A stretch of DNA of 64,000 nucleotides from Agelaius tricolor (Eukaryota > Chordata > Aves > Passeriformes > Icteridae), in assembly GCA_023055355.1 (NCBI GenBank), contig JALJCS010000009.1:47212501-47276500 (forward strand), in the 5' to 3' direction. Made by a program: the position numbers and the translations under genes. Position 1 is the first letter of the stretch; each line of letters begins with the position of its first letter. Shown here in pieces: positions 38,901 through 53,639 of this stretch. The notes beneath the pieces are model-generated. The model searched no databases and was not told where the DNA came from. It saw only the letters and a list, made by a program, of their open reading frames with translations.

Positions 38901-41340
38901 AAATACAAAGTGTACAAATGGTGCAAGTTGATGGGGCGATAGAGGACACTGATTATTGATGGGGGCATGTAAGACACTGAACATTGCCACCTGTGGTTCC
39001 ATAACTCTCAGAACCTCTGGAGAGTCTGAATTAGTGCCTATGTGACAGACCCAGATCCTCCTAGTAGAGAGGCTCAGAATTGCTCTGTTCTCCTTCCCCA
39101 TATAATTCTCCTGTAATTCTTTATGGGAAATCATCTTCTCATAGAATTCCGTGTTTCATCCTTGAGCAAAGAATGCTCTGTAATTTTCTTCTTTACAATT
39201 GGAGCACCTTCCATCCAACTTGCTCTGAGTTGCAGCATTTGGCATTGTTTAAAAGGATACCAATCTGTTTTTGTGATCCTTGGCTGGGCCAGCTGTTCTT
39301 TATCAGACAGAGAGGAGTAGCAATTCAAATGGTTATTCTGTCACTTATCCATAGCTTAGTTTTAGAGGTGCCTCGTTCACCTCATCAGTTCACTTGCTCC
39401 TAATTAATTTGCTCAAGCCATCAACGAATTATATCCCTTATTAATAATCTCATAAGTGAGAATTATGGCCAGTATTGCTATAACAGCCATGGAGATAAAG
39501 GTGAAATCTGTCTTCTATGGATATTTAGCTTGCCTCATCCATTTTAACAGCAGCTTTTATTTTTTTTTGCCGTATTTTTTTCCTCACATTTTATAGAATT
39601 AATTCAGTATTTACAATGAAAATCATATTGCAGTAACCAGTAGAGTCTCCACAATTAAAAATTAAATAATACATTAAAATACATACAAATAATTAATTGA
39701 AATAGGAAAGGAAAAGAGGCTTGAAACAGAGGCTGGATTTGAAATAATGTATTCTTATGTCAGCCTCATGAGATCTGCCCAACGTGGAAGGCCCTGGACT
39801 TCAAATGCCAGATTTGTTTTATGCATTGTGACCAAGTATTTTGAAAACTTAAGTGAAATAACAGCTTCAATCACAGATCAGAATTCATAAAGTCCCACTC
39901 TTGTGCTTGGTCTCTTTCCCACTGGCATCTCTTGGCCTGTGTGGATTCAAATGAGGTGGTGCAAAATTGGAGCTTGCCTGGGAAACCAGACCTTGCTCAG
40001 CCATGCTTTAATAATGTTAATATTATTAAAAGTGGTATTTTTTCAATGTTGAACCATGCTTTAGAGAAGATCTTTGGTAATAATTTCATTTTGAACAATG
40101 TGTTAAGAATCATTGCAAGGGAGAAAGGCAGTTTGGTTAATGGATGATAATGGAATTGTAGCTTTTCCTCTCATCTGCAGTGGCAAATATGAGGTGAGTG
40201 GTAACTTTCGAAAACAGAGAGTTTGTTAATGGGAATAAAAACACCAAAAATACAGGAGAAAGTGAAGTAATAAATTTCCTGCAATTTCCAGAATTATTAG
40301 ACAGCTGATCTACTTGTGTGTGGAGTGATCATTGGTTTTTCATCACACAAATTTGAGAGAATAAAGGAAAGCATTGAGTGTTTATTATAATTTATAGTAG
40401 CTGATATACATACACAACCACAAGGTAAAAACCTACTGCTGGGTTTTACTGGATTAAAGGATTGGCAAATAATTCGGTGTTTGCAGAACCATCTCTATCA
40501 GCTGAGAAGAAAATGCATTTTCTTCTTGTGAAAAAATACAGTGCAAAACGCCATGTACAGGTTGCTTGTAAACATCAGGCACTTTGGAATTCCACAGCAC
40601 TGTGTTCTGCTTGTTCAGACCTGGAATGGCAGTCATACATGGATTAGCAGGTTAGAAATATGTATTATGTTAATTCATATAAAACACAGGAGAAAAATGC
40701 CATGTTATATTTGCTGTCATACAGTTTTCTTGTCAAATCCATCAGTATTAAAGCTGCTCTGAAATTTCAAACAAAATCATATAATCACCTCTTCCCCCCA
40801 CCCCGCCTCTTCCCCACCATAAAATCCTATGGGATGAGAGAAAAAATAATAGCCTGTCAAAATGTTCAAGAAATAGGGTGGGGAAAGGACTCTGACAGGC
40901 AGGCAGCTATTCCAAGCAGATATTTTGCCCAAACATGGGATCCTTCATGGCGGAAAGAGAGGTCACACAGCCTTCCTCAGGCATGGAGTTCTCTCTGCAA
41001 GACAAGATTTATGGTTTTGTTGCCTGTTTCTCTAACAAGATAATTCCTGTCAGTATGGCAAATTGGTGGGTGAAGCAAGATCCCAGATTAAATGTTCTGC
41101 TTTTGTGCCAGGTGGGAGCTGACTCTGGACATGTGGGTTCTCTGCAAGAGGTGTGTACATACATCCTGCTCCAGGCAAACCAGTATCAGGGCAAACTCTG
41201 GGCAGTGGCAAGGGCAGTGTCCTCTATTTTGGTTAAACAAATATATAAACTCTCAGTAACAACAATCACACGATGCAAAACTCTGTAAGCAACGAGAAGT
41301 CCTCCTGGTTCAGTTTCAGGGAGGCTGCTCCCAAAACTGA
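32913..41340. other. 8.4-kb AT-rich non-coding stretch, nothing recognised
   Basis: No exon, RNA gene or transposon recognised. The part from about 36.2 to 38.4 kb is especially AT-rich. Open frames are short, unsupported and often overlap on opposite strands. Confidence 0.55.
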
Positions 41341-41682
41341 GAATCATAGAATTATAGAAACAGAATATCCTGAGTGGGAGAAAACCCACAAGGATCATTA
41401 ATCCTTCTTGAGGTGTCTGTGCAGCTTCTGGCCCTGCACAGACACCCCAACAATCCCACCCTGTGCATCCCTGGGAGCGTTATCCAAACACTTCTTGAGC
41501 TCTGTCATTGGTGCTGTGACCATTCCCTGGGGAGCCTGTCCCAGTGCTTAACCACCCTATCTATGAAGAAACTTTTCCTAATCACAGTGGGTGATTCCCA
41601 GCCCCCTAATTTGTCTGGGTCTCTCTGCAAGGTGTCTCTGCCTTGGAGGGAGTCAACATCTCCCAGTTTAGCAGCTTCTTCT
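41341..41682 (-). mobile_element. CR1 LINE fragment with an internal deletion, minus strand
   Basis: The plus strand starts with GAATCATAGAATTATAG and ACAGAATATCCTGAGTGG, then CCACAAGGATCATTAATCC, 'GAGCGTTATCCAAACACTTC', 'TTCCCTGGGGAGCCTGTCCC' and 'GAAGAAACTTTTCCTAATCA'. After about 41593 it jumps to a more internal CR1 segment (GGTCTCTCTGCAAGGTGTC, GGGAGTCAACATCTCCC). The stretch normally lying between the two is missing, so I infer a deletion after insertion. Confidence 0.85.
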
Positions 41683-42274
41683 CTCCTGTAATTGAACAGT
41701 TCATTCCTCTTGAAGTTGTTACTCCAGATAATTCTCACTGTGCCTACTGAAGTAATTTGTGGCCTCTACTCTCCTTTGTTAAAGGCCGATTCCCCTCCAC
41801 TGTAAAGGGTGCAGTTGAGAAGTAGATGATTTGCATCACAAATGAGCCCGGGCTTCACTGAATTAGCTGTGAACTGCCCAGGTTGAAATGCAGAAACTTG
41901 GTCTCTTCCTCAGTTTTGACAATGTAAATTGTGTTAGGAGGCTGGATCGCACTTGGTTTGACCAGGTTGGGTTGGAGCTGGTGTCCAGCTGAGAGGCCAG
42001 CACGAACTGGGAGAACAGCGGCTCCTTCCCAGCAGGACAGTGGGCAGGAGAGCATCCTCCAGCAGGGCTGGAGCAGCACAGCTCATTGCATCCCTGGCTG
42101 GATCTCTGCACCTCTGCCAGCTCTCCAGGAGGCACTCAGACCTCATCATATCAACAGCTCTTTCCTAGGAGGGCATGAATCAGACCAGCCTTTTCAAGCC
42201 TTTGTCATATCCAAAAAAAATAACGACAGAAAGTAAGGTTGAAACATTTTAAAATGCCAACAAATCCCAGATAC

Positions 42275-42324
42275 TTTATATATATATTTTTTAAATATAT
42301 TTTTATATATATATATATATATAT
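42275..42324. repeat. TA-rich microsatellite
   Basis: Interrupted TA dinucleotide tract, including an uninterrupted run of about 21 bases at 42304-42324 that is followed by GCATGTG. Confidence 0.9.
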
Positions 42325-45300
42325 GCATGTGTTTATGTACATCTACTATTCATCTTCTGAAGCTTTTTTGCATGTGTGCTTGTTTTGGCTGAGGTAATTT
42401 TCTTCCCAGTGGCTGGTGTAGGGCTGCATTTTGGATTTGTGCTGAGCACAGCGCTGATGATATAGAAATGTTTTTATTATTGCTGAGCAGGGCTCACACA
42501 GAGCCAGGTCCTTTCCTGCTTTTTGTGCTGTCACGCTGGGGAGGAGGTTATGCTTTAGCAACATGTAAAAGGAGGCTGAATAGATGTTTTCTGCTCCTGA
42601 ACAAAATCCCCGGACTAACTTCTGTGAGGAGATTCTGGAGTTCATGATCTGTAACCCTGTCTTTTTGTGTTAAAGCTGATCTTGTAAAATTAATCCTTTA
42701 AAAAGAAAAACGTAGGGAACAGATTTTTGAACTTTCAGTCTAATGTCTTCATTTTTACTCGCAGTTTATATTCATGATGTAACTTGTGCTTCCTGAGAAT
42801 CTTAGCTACTCAGGAGATGCAATAAATTCACTGATTTTAGAATTCTGTGAGAGGATTATTAATGTCCTTATTCCTACTAAAATTTCCGTGGAATTTGGAT
42901 TGTCTGGTGAGTGTTAATTGCATCCTTATATGTAGCAAGTTTTCTAATTGTTTCAGCACTTACCAATAAGAGAAAAACATTTGTCTGGTTTGAATAAATG
43001 TGGTGTACTTAAAAAGAAAATACCCAGGACTTCAGAACTGCCTCATGTCCTTGTGAGTTGGCTGCAAATAGGAGACTTGGAAATGAAGCATCCTGGTTGA
43101 ATGGGGTGGTTTCAAAGGATGCCTTGGCCACTTTCCTCCTCCCGGTGCAGTGACATCAAAGAAATCCCATTTCTCCTGGAGAGTTGTGTTCTCTGGGGGC
43201 TCTGTGGCCTGGAACAGGATTGCACAGTCAGATGATAGCTCATAGCAGTGAGTGATAAAAACATTTTACATAACTTGAATCCAAATTGAATTGCAGGAGG
43301 ATATGGACAAGTGATGCAGAGGAGGAGAGGGTGGAGGAAAGAAAATCCTGTAAACAGAAATGAAAACTTATGTAAGAGCTGAATGCTGGATCAGATTGAA
43401 GTGTCAGATCTTCTGTCCCAGCTGGTACTCAGTTTTTAAAAAGGAATTCATATAAACCAGGCATGCTGAGAGTATTTAAAGTAAGGGAAAGTTCCCTGGT
43501 TTTATTCTTCTCCCTGCACTTTGACTTGGAGGTGAAGTGAGTGGTTCTGTGGGCTGTGTTCATGCTGCAGTCTGTTGTCAGATGCTTGTGATAAAAGCAA
43601 TAAAACACACTGCTGAGCTCAAGCACTGCCTTTATGCAGTGAGAGCTTTTCCTCAGCTGCCTGCAGACCCTGGTGGAGCAGCTGGACACCCCTGAAGGAG
43701 CTGCGGGTATGGAGTGGGTAGAAGCTGCTATTTCAATTTGTCTTGATTTCTCTCTGTCCAAATGAATTTTATTTGGCAATAAATTTAATTTTTCCCAGGT
43801 TGTTTTGCCTGTGATGGTAACTGGTAATCTCCCTGTCCTAATCTCAGCCCAATAAATTTTTCCAATTAATTATCTCCCCTTTTCATGCGTGAGGAAATGC
43901 AGAGTGACAGAGTGGCTCAAAGGGAGGCACAGGGTCTAGAAGTACTGTCCCAAACCCTTCTGAGGTGGTGTGAAAATGCAAAATTATAAAACAGGGAGTC
44001 CTGGTTCCAGCCAGGAGGGGTTTAATTTTTGCAGTAGCCACGAGGGTCCACAGCAGATCCTGGAGTTTATTCTATACCACCCCAAACCATTCCTGGGAAC
44101 AGGATAAGGGGTCCTTGGGAAGTACTCAGAGGGCATTGTTGGGGTTTTGGGAGAGCTGCTGTGGAGACAGAGGGAGTTAAAGAGCTGAATCCCAAGGCAT
44201 TATCTAGATGGTAAAATTATACTCTTTTGCAGCTGACTTGGAAGTTTAGAAAGCACCTCTCACTGAAAGCAAGCAGGATAGAACTTTAAAAAATATTTTG
44301 ATGCCTTTCCTGCATGATTTTAATGACAAGTAAGCTACTGTACACCCCAAGCTGATTAAAATGTGAAGTAAGCTTCTGAAAATTTCAGATTGGTTCCTTT
44401 CATTCAGACACATTAATCTTTCCCCATTTGTTTTAAGAAGTTTCTTCCTGGTTCCCATAAGAGGCTTTTACCATCAGCAAAAGAGCAAATCGTGTCTTGA
44501 TGTGCAGAGGTGTTCCTTTAGAGGCACTGCTGTTATGGGATGGACACCATTAAGTTCAAGGGCATTGATAATAGGATGAGGCAAAGAACTGGCAGAAAAT
44601 TGAATATATCAGGTCCCACAATGGCATGCAAACAGAAAGAACAGAGAAATCCTGCCTAGTTCATTATCTTTTCTGGCCTTGTTTTCTTTGCCAAGTTACA
44701 AGGTCCCTGTACCTAATTGTGGATCAAGGTCTTCCCCTTCCCCAGGAAAGAACGGGGCTGTGCAGCCCTTGGGTCACATCACTTCTGTATTTGCCTCTTG
44801 TTTCATCCTCCCCACCCTTGAATATCTGAGGGCTGGGAACTCTACTTTGTGGCTGTGCTAAAAAACCCTTGGGAGTGAGATAATACGATCAATTCAACAG
44901 GAGAAGACACCACAACAAATTAAAAACACCCCAAACCCAAAAAAACCCAACAAAAAAATCCAAACCAGCTGAATTTTGTGCATGATCAGAAAAAGAATGC
45001 TTGGATCTAGCATCAAAATCTTGATGTCAACCAATTTTATGCAGTTCCTTAGCTGAGAATTGCATTTGGAGAAAGTAGAGGGTGAATGGGGTTTATAAGA
45101 CATCCAGAAATTTTAAAAGTTCTTAGAAAATGCAAGCAAACAATAGATGGGGAAAAAATTAACTGAGGCCTGAATAAAATCAGCAATTCTAAGGTGTAAA
45201 TAGGGACTGAATAAGATTGGCAATTGTAAGGTATAACATAATAATATAAAATATTAACAAACCCATTTGCCTTAATGCATACAATTCAGCTAATTTCTTT

Positions 45301-47068
45301 GCATCTACTTAAAAAGGAAATAAAAATTGTTTTAACTCTGGCAATATGGTGGGTTAAAACACTTCAAAAGAATGCTTTGTGTATGAAAATGGTAATTGCA
45401 GCCCCGTCCTAAACAGTGGGATTGAAAACCATCTCAGAAAATCAGGATTTGTGCTGTTGCCATGCCCTCTTTGCAGACCAACAATGTGTTTATATTCTGG
45501 AGTTAGGATAAGACTCAGATAAGAGCCCATTTTCAGTTATTTGTTCTAACTGAAGTGATGGGTTTTGAAGTTTGCTGAAATGCTTTGTATGAAGATCAAA
45601 AAAGAAATGTTTCCTTTGTGTGAGGGGCAAGTATTTCTGTGTGCATATTTGGGGCTTTTTTCTTAAGTAAAATGATATTTTTTAAAAATGGAATTTCTAG
45701 AACTCTCTTCTGAATGAAGCAATATCTGTTGTATTTTTTTTTTATGTTTCTAGAATGCAAGACAAGCCAGGCTGTTATGCTGGCTCTGTGTTTGCCCTCT
45801 GTTTATAAACAGTGTTGAGGATCATCCATCATCTGCCCTGGACTTCAAAATGATGACATCTGGACTTCATCCTCACAATGCTGTAGCACTGACACTTCAA
45901 ACAAACTCAGAAAACCCTAAAAAAAGAGCACTACTTACAACCATTCCACAAGCATAATATCTGTGTGCACACAAAAGGCTAAAAGACTCGTTTTGCTGGA
46001 AATAATTAAAGTTTTGGGGTTTTTTTGTCTTGGCTTGGATTTTTTTTCCCCTCTTCCCTTTTCCTGGCTTTAACTTATTGAACTTTTTAGTTAAGGCAGC
46101 CTGCAGGCACGAAATTACAGATGGTGCTCACTCATCCTAAAATTGAAAACTTCCTCTTTCCAAAGGTAATTGCTTCCAGTTTATACTTGCCACTTGAAGG
46201 GGATAAGTCAATAATTTCTAGAATGAAAACAGGTCTTGTATTCCTGAGAAGGAAAATTCCCTGAAAAGGAGGGAAAAGGGATTGGATCTTCTTTCCTTCA
46301 CCTAATTTTAGGTGTCAAACCCACACACAGAAACTTTGGCAGAAACATGTAAAAAGTAGCAAGAGTTCCTTGATATTTATAGTTTATGATTGCAAAAATA
46401 TAAGTGGAAAAAACAGATCATATATTTGAAAATATTCAATATTTCAAAGTTTTCTTACAAAGCCTGATCTTTGAGATCTAGAGCCTGTAGCCTCTTTGAA
46501 ATTTAGAGAATTTTGAACAGCAGATCATGGAACAACTGCAAGAGTATTTTAAGAGAATATACCATTTATAGTGTGCTTGATTATGTTTCTTACCCCCACT
46601 GGAAAAAAAAATCCTGAACAATGGTATCTATTTAAATAAAGATTTTTACTGTCAGAAATATAAGTTAGGTTCTTTCTATGACTTTTGATAAGCTTCTTGA
46701 GGGCATGCTGGCTAATAAGGATGTTCTAATTATTTAGCAGCTCCAGACTGGGAGGAGGAATCTCTGTTTTTTGTCTTTACTGCTCAGCAGAGATGCAAGC
46801 CCAGACCTTTGATGAAAATGAGCTGTGCCTTTTCTCACTGGGTTTAATAAATGTATACAGACAGTAAAGGCCTGCTGAGTTGTAGGAATCCTGCATCTAT
46901 TTCAGCTATGAAGAATATCTCCTTTAGGGTTACAAATTTCTTTTCTTCTGAACTTTCTTGTTTTCAGTTTCCTCTTATTGCCTTTTTCTCCCCACTCTTC
47001 TTTCCAGCCCTTATCCCGGACTTGTATTGTCCCCATTTGCCCTCTTGGAAACAAACAAACAAAGAAAT

Positions 47069-47128
47069 GACAGCCTCTATTTGTGTCTTTCAAACACAAA
47101 TTTGACAGCTTTTATTTGTGTCTTTGAG
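47069..47128. repeat. imperfect 26-bp direct duplication
   Basis: TGACAGCCTCTATTTGTGTC (47069) recurs as TGACAGCTTTTATTTGTGTC (47103), 34 bp apart. A local duplication of unknown significance. Confidence 0.75.
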
Positions 47129-50100
47129 TTATTTCTGAGCTGTTCCTGTCTTCTGACAAGCAGAAAAGCTGCCCTGAGTACAGACTTGCAAGGGATACAA
47201 GCAGCTTTGCATGCAAGCTCTCAGAAAAGTTTCTGTGACTGAGATCTGAACAGCAAGACCTAAATCTGGTGCTTAATTTGAATCATCCCAGTGAGCTGGA
47301 CTCAATAGCTGCTTTTGCTTTATTCAGGAACAAACACACTCCAGGTTGTTCCTGTTCCTGTCAAAACAAGGCCATTTCCTACTGTCTGTTTGCACCTTGA
47401 TTTACTTTAGCTGAATCTGATAAGGATTGCACTTTAGAACATGTGAAATTAGCAGCAGCTACCTAAAATTTGTGTTCTCTCAGGGAAACCAGGTGCTTGT
47501 ATCTCCCATTTATGACTCATTTTTTCAAGGGGAGCAAGGAGGAATGTGGCCCAAAGCACAGCTTTGTAAAATTATTGTAAAATGTTAAAGGGAAGGCATA
47601 AGAGAGGGGGAAAGGGGGAAAAAAGAAAATAAAAGGAACTGCAGAACCTGCTCCAGTAATGGGAGATAAGGATGTCACACAGAAAACTTCCAGGCCCGTG
47701 GAACACCCTGAGGCTCCTGAGGTATTACAGGATCTGTCTCAATGTCTGACTTAATAAAACTCAACTGAAAAACTCCTTGTGCTTTTCAGGACTCCTGTTT
47801 TGGAATTGAAGAAGTGTTTGCAGGCTGGAAAGTTTGTCCATGTTTTTTTTTTTTTATCCCTATTATGCCAGCTGCTTTAGGAAAAGTTGTTATCTCCTGC
47901 AAATCTCTCTCTTCAGAAAAAAAGAAAAAAAAAGTATATTTATGCTGTTTGTTTTGGTTGGGTTTTTTTCACTTTCAGGATTGATTCACACAAGTAAAAA
48001 CCTCATTTCTGTTTTCACAGAACTCTAAGGGATATAAAACGACTTGTAAATCCCTCTACTTTCTGAAAAAGGAGTTAAGGGCTAACAAAGTTAAAGAGGC
48101 AACTTTAAAAAGAAAATAAAAGATAAAGCACAGCATATGCCTAAGTATTTTGCTGACTATGATGAAATTAGGCATATTCTGGAGTGAAATGGGGCCAAAA
48201 CATCCTCATTCTCCCTGCTGGAAGGTTCAGGGGGGATGGGGGTGCCAAGGGAAGGCTTTTAAAAGCTTTGTTAAGTGAGTAATTCCAATTTCCAGGCACA
48301 GCCTATTTGTGAGAGAGGGAGGCTGGCCCATGATAAACACACTGCAGAGGAAATCTTTGGAATTACTTCATGCTTCCATTGCAAACTTCATGAAAAATAT
48401 GAATTAAACCCACAAGTGTTTAGAAATTACACATAGTTGTTGTGTATCTTCACAATATAGTTTAAATTGTTCTTTTATTAAGGTTTCTTGATGCTGAAAC
48501 TAAAAGCATAATGTTTAACATAATTTAAGTTCAAAGCTGAAGACAAAATGCTGAGAGTTTTGTGCCTCCAGTTCTCCTCTCCATCCCACCCCGGGGAGGA
48601 GGGAGCAGTTTAACTAGGAGATATAAATTTGAGAATACCATTCCCACACCATGGCACAACCCTCTAAAAAAGTGATGGCTGAAATTTTGCTTTTTCTCGC
48701 TGTAAAGACAGAATAAGCAGAACTGCATTAACTGAGCAGGGACTGCTTGTTCTTTGTGAAAACTGGTGGTTTCAAAAGCATACAGGTAGGAGGTGGGTAG
48801 CATGATCATGCAATATACAGAAAATATGCCCATGAATCACGGAATATTTGCAGAGAGATTGAAAATCAGTTTCAAAGAATCCAATTTAAAAAGTTGTGAT
48901 AATGAGCACCTTGGTTCTCAGCAGCTAAGGAAAGTACGTCTTTATCATCACATTTTTTTCTCCCAAATTTGCTTATGAAAATGAATGCTTAGAGAGAAGC
49001 AAAACAGCAATTACACCTCCCTTTTTCCTTTGTTTTTTTTTTTAAAGTTCCAAGATGTTTCCAGAAACTGATAATTTGGGAGGACACAAAAGTTAAACTT
49101 TTAAAAACATAGCTCTATTTAATCATTGCTCTTATGCTGAGAAAGAAAAAAGTATTCTAAGAGATGGCACTAGAAGCCAGTCTGGTAGCTTGAAAAAGCA
49201 GCCGAGGTCAAGGCAGTGAGGGTGGTGAGTGGAGAGGAGAGAAGGTGATCTCATTAATAAAACAAAGCCTGGAGTGTCTTTACAGAAGGATGGATTATGT
49301 TGACAATCAAGTGAAGGACGCACTTGAAAGGCAGAGGTGCCGCTGGGATATTTGACCGTGGTGCTCTGAGACAAAGCTTGATTAAAAAACGGAGAGAACA
49401 GTCAATCCTCCGTAAATGCAGGATTGTGTCCTGCTGCTCCCCACACAATGGCTCCTTTATGGGCTGCCTCCTGCTCTCTGTGCTGAGCCCCAGCTCTGAC
49501 AGGACAGGTATGACTTGGATCCTTGAAGATTTTTAATGTTGGGTTGTTGTGGTTTTTTTTTTTTTTTAAACACACTTCAGATCTCCCAAGGAACACAAAG
49601 GCTTAGCTTGTTCTGAACCCAGGTTTTTAAAATTCCCCTCAAGTATAAAGAGGAAAAATTAGTACTTTACTACCTGAAATACAAATAAAGCATCCTTTGA
49701 CTACAATTATTGAACCCTGGCAAAATATTATTTTAAGCTGGGTAATCTGATGCTATTCCCATGCTAAACAACACTCAAGCCCTACGATAATAATGTGGAA
49801 ACTCACTGGCTGAAGCAGGGGGTGTGTGAGGGGGAATTATTGCTCATGATAAAAGCAAAGGAATGCAGTTAAGCAGCAAGAAAGGAAAACATGAAATTAA
49901 TATATTTCCCTTGCTGTTTTAACAATGCCTGTTTACTGTGGAAGAAGAAAGGTCTTCAGATTAGGAAATCTTACTTCTGAATTAGGAAAAGGCCTCCATC
50001 ACATCCATCAGCTTTTGCCAGGATATATTGTTATATTTTGTCTGAACTCTTCTGCTATGAAAGAGCTACTGTCTTAAGTGAAAAACTACTACAATATTTC

Positions 50101-53100
50101 AGTTTCCAATGTACAGAAGTTTTATTGTTTCTGTGAAATCATTGCTTTGGTCTCTGCCAGACATTTGAGTTGCCTGAACACCTGATGCCTGCACTTGCAA
50201 TCTCTCTCCCTGCAGAGATTTGGCAGAGGTCCCTCATCTGCTGAAGCCACTGGAGTTCCACACTGATGCAAGAGGAGCATCTTTGCCTTTGGAGTGGGAG
50301 CTCTGCTTGCTGTGCATCCAATGAAAATTTTTATTTTGTTGAGTCAGCTCAAAGCACTAAGTGCTTGTTAGTTTTCCCATCCAGTGTTGGACCTCATTCA
50401 ACAAATAATGAATTGTGGGTGTGTTGTGCTTCCATCCTTTTTTACCTTTACCACTTGCTAATTTTGGAACTTGCAGTTTATAATTACAGCACTGAGCCAG
50501 GGCTCTTGGCTTGGGAAATGAGAATGTTTTAAAGGGAAGCTTAATAGCTGCATCTTGGTTGAATACACTGTGAAGAGCTGAGTCTGACCTACATTAAAAG
50601 CTTAGAGAACTTTTCATTCCGCAAATGAATAGAGGGCCCTAACACTGAGGGAAAAGCACATATTATTTCCTCTCTAAACCATTGGGATCCACTGAAATAG
50701 AAATGGAAGGGGTTTTGTGGAACCTCTCAGTGCTGGTTTCAGGATGTTATGGGGCAGTGCACTTTGTCAGGGTTTGAGTCAGTGCCTGCTGCAGTAACCT
50801 GCTGTAAACTGGACTAAGCAGAAAATTTGTTTTGCCCTAAAACATCTGCTGAATGGCAGCAAATTAAAGGCCACTTTTATGTTACATGTTTAATTAGTTG
50901 TTAAGTAATATAGGTAAAAGGACAGCTGATTAAGGTATTTGCAAGATTTTTCTGATGCTGCATCAGAGAGTTCTGTCTTTTAAGCAGAGGACATCCTTGA
51001 CACCCTGGTTCAGAGTCTGCATCTCTTGTCATGAAGAAGGGAAGCTTTTGATAAGGGGGAAGACAATTTGAGAATAATTTCCTTTCCTGAGGCTGCACCT
51101 ATAATCAAAGGAGGATATCAACTATTGCAAAATCCCGATCATGGGGAATTTTACTCCAGAGGAAGTCAGTGATCAAGGTTCTTCTCTCTTTTTCTTGGGT
51201 TATTAAATATTCTATCAGGGTAAACCATCTGTCTGATGATTTTCCACTGACTGATACTTAGCTCTGGGAAAGGACAAACTCATTTTACCAAAATTGCCTC
51301 TGGATTAGGGTGTTGCATACCCCATTGCTGGGGATATGGCCTACTGCAAAAAACACTACAATTCAATTATATTGGTGAATGCAATATTATTTGTGAAATA
51401 AAATTGCCTTATTAGGTTATTTAGCCTTCTTGGATCTTTAGAGAATCATGAAACAAAGTGATTCCCTATTACCTCAGTAAAAAGGAATTAATGAAAAAGC
51501 AGAGTTATCAGAAAGGTCGGAAATGAAATTATTATGAGGTATCCTGATGTCAGCAGAGAGTTCAAAAACATTTACATTTGTCATCTGGCTTGTCACCTTT
51601 GATAAGTTCTTTCTTTACTCCCTCTGCTTTCCTTATTTCATCCATGGCATCCCCTTCAATTTCTCCCTACCTTCCTCACATGTGCTTATTCCTCCCAAGC
51701 ACAAAACAGGGAAATGGATGTTTCTGACTACTTACTAAACTGAAAAATAAAACTCTGTGTTCAACTGGAATAAGAATATTTTGGTCCTTCATCTAAAAGG
51801 GGTAAAAACAGAAGCCAAAAAAGTCCACAACATATTTTCAGTCTTAACACTACTTGCCAGTCTATTGTACACGATACTTCTTGGGGTTCTCCTTCTTTTT
51901 TTTCCCTTTAAGAGTTGGTAATTTGTAAAATAAAATTCCAAAATTGTGAAACCTAAAAGAGCATTTCCTTTTGCAATTCTTATGTATTTTGATATGTTAT
52001 AATGGAATCCTTCCTTGAAAAAAAATATTGTCCATAATAAGACCTAAAATGCTTCTCAGTGTAACTTGAATTCATGAAAATATGAAGTTTTCAGTGAATT
52101 TACTGTCCATAGAAAATTTGTGGCCACGCCTACATACAAACAATGAGTAACAATATACTGTTACTCCTATTAATGTTGTATGTTTTGCTTAAAATTTACA
52201 CTGTTTTGTTAAAACAATTTCAAAAGACATTCTGATTTCAATAAATACCTCTAGTGCTTCTGATGAACAGTGCGTTGTCTGCAATCAACTTTGAAATTTG
52301 AAACCTTTGGATTTAGCTGGGACATTCAAATTAATTCAATGTTAGATTTATCTATTTATCTCATAGAAATTCCTTCCATCTCTTTAAATTTCTCATTTAA
52401 AGGCTATAAAATAATGAAGTAGATAATCTTGCAAGATCTCTGCCTTACTGAATATAAGAAATACTTCCAGCCTCTTGAGGGTTTGTTTCCCAGGAGATTT
52501 CAGTGTCAGCTCAAATTTGCCCTTGAACAAAATTGACATTCACCATTTGGCTGTACACCTAGGTTTTATTTATCTGAGTTCTGATGGTGCAGCTCATTGT
52601 TTAAGAGGAGTTAAAACACCACCTGAAAAGTCATGTGCATCTCGGTTGTGCATGTCTTATGGTTGTCAAGGAAACCACCCCAGGACTTCTGGCATCAGAC
52701 TTCATCTCAATAAGTGATGGAAACACCGCAGGTATTGGCCAGGCAGGCACCTCCCAGCGGGTGCTATTTTGGGAACAAGTCAATGGATGAGATTCTCTTC
52801 TCCCAGCAGCTCTGAAGCTGTGTGAGATTTTGCCTTTGTCTCCCCTGGACTCGTCTCTCCTGCAGTTTCTCTGGCAGTCAGCCATCCTAGAGGTGAGGCT
52901 GTTAAACAGTACTCTCAAGGTACAAAAAAGCCTTCAAAGCATTGTGGTAAACCTGTCTCTAACTTTCCTAAAGTCTGGAGTGAGGACTAAAAGTTATCAG
53001 GAGAAGAAGACGGTAGCCTTTGATTGAGATGAACACTCTTTCTCTTCATGTACCAAAACTCTACATAAGTGTTTACATTTACAGCCTTAAACAAAAAATA

Positions 53101-53639
53101 ATAATTGCACATTTGTAATGGATTTGTAATGAATTTAGTAATTAAATATCCTCAAAATGTTGATTGAGATCTCCGGTCCTGAGAATGGCAGAACACTGTG
53201 GTTATGGCTCTGGGGTCACCTGTGAGGGCTACAGGCTGTCACCCAGACTAAGGGTCAAAGTGCCCCTGCTACCAACCTGTTCCCAAACTGAGTTTCTCCA
53301 GAAAGCATCCAGAAGTGCTTTATTTTCATGAAGGGGAAAGTAAAGCTTTTGGTGTCATTGGGGGATGTTCATAGAAAATGACAGAGCATGCTAGAAGAAG
53401 GTTACTTGAAGGCTAAGGGGAGAAAATAGGACAGGAAAATGAGGAAGACAGATGGTAGGAAGAGAAGTAAAACTGTGATGCACAGCTGAAATGGATTTGT
53501 AAAACAGGGATTGTTAACCTGGGGAGTGGGAATGAAAGAACCATAAGAAATGTCACACTGGGGAGAAATGGTTATGGACCATTGGAAAACCAAGAACAGG
53601 GAATCTGTCGTAAAAAAATGGAATGGCCTGCACCATCAC

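Larger units (their letters stand above)
41683..53639. other. 12-kb non-coding stretch, only simple repeats seen
   Basis: No gene or RNA gene recognised. It contains a TA-rich microsatellite (about 42275-42324), an imperfect 26-bp duplication at 47069-47128, and A- or T-rich tracts near 45.74, 47.84, 49.03 and 49.55 kb. A GC-richer patch near 41.93-42.15 kb is open in several frames on both strands and matches no family. The last part (53400-53639) becomes purine-rich on the plus strand as the tandem array is approached. Confidence 0.55.

Noticed and set aside
52850..52893. Possible small exon between CTCCTGCAG and GAGGTGAGG.
   Set aside because: It is very short, with no recognisable coding content and no neighbouring exon to join.
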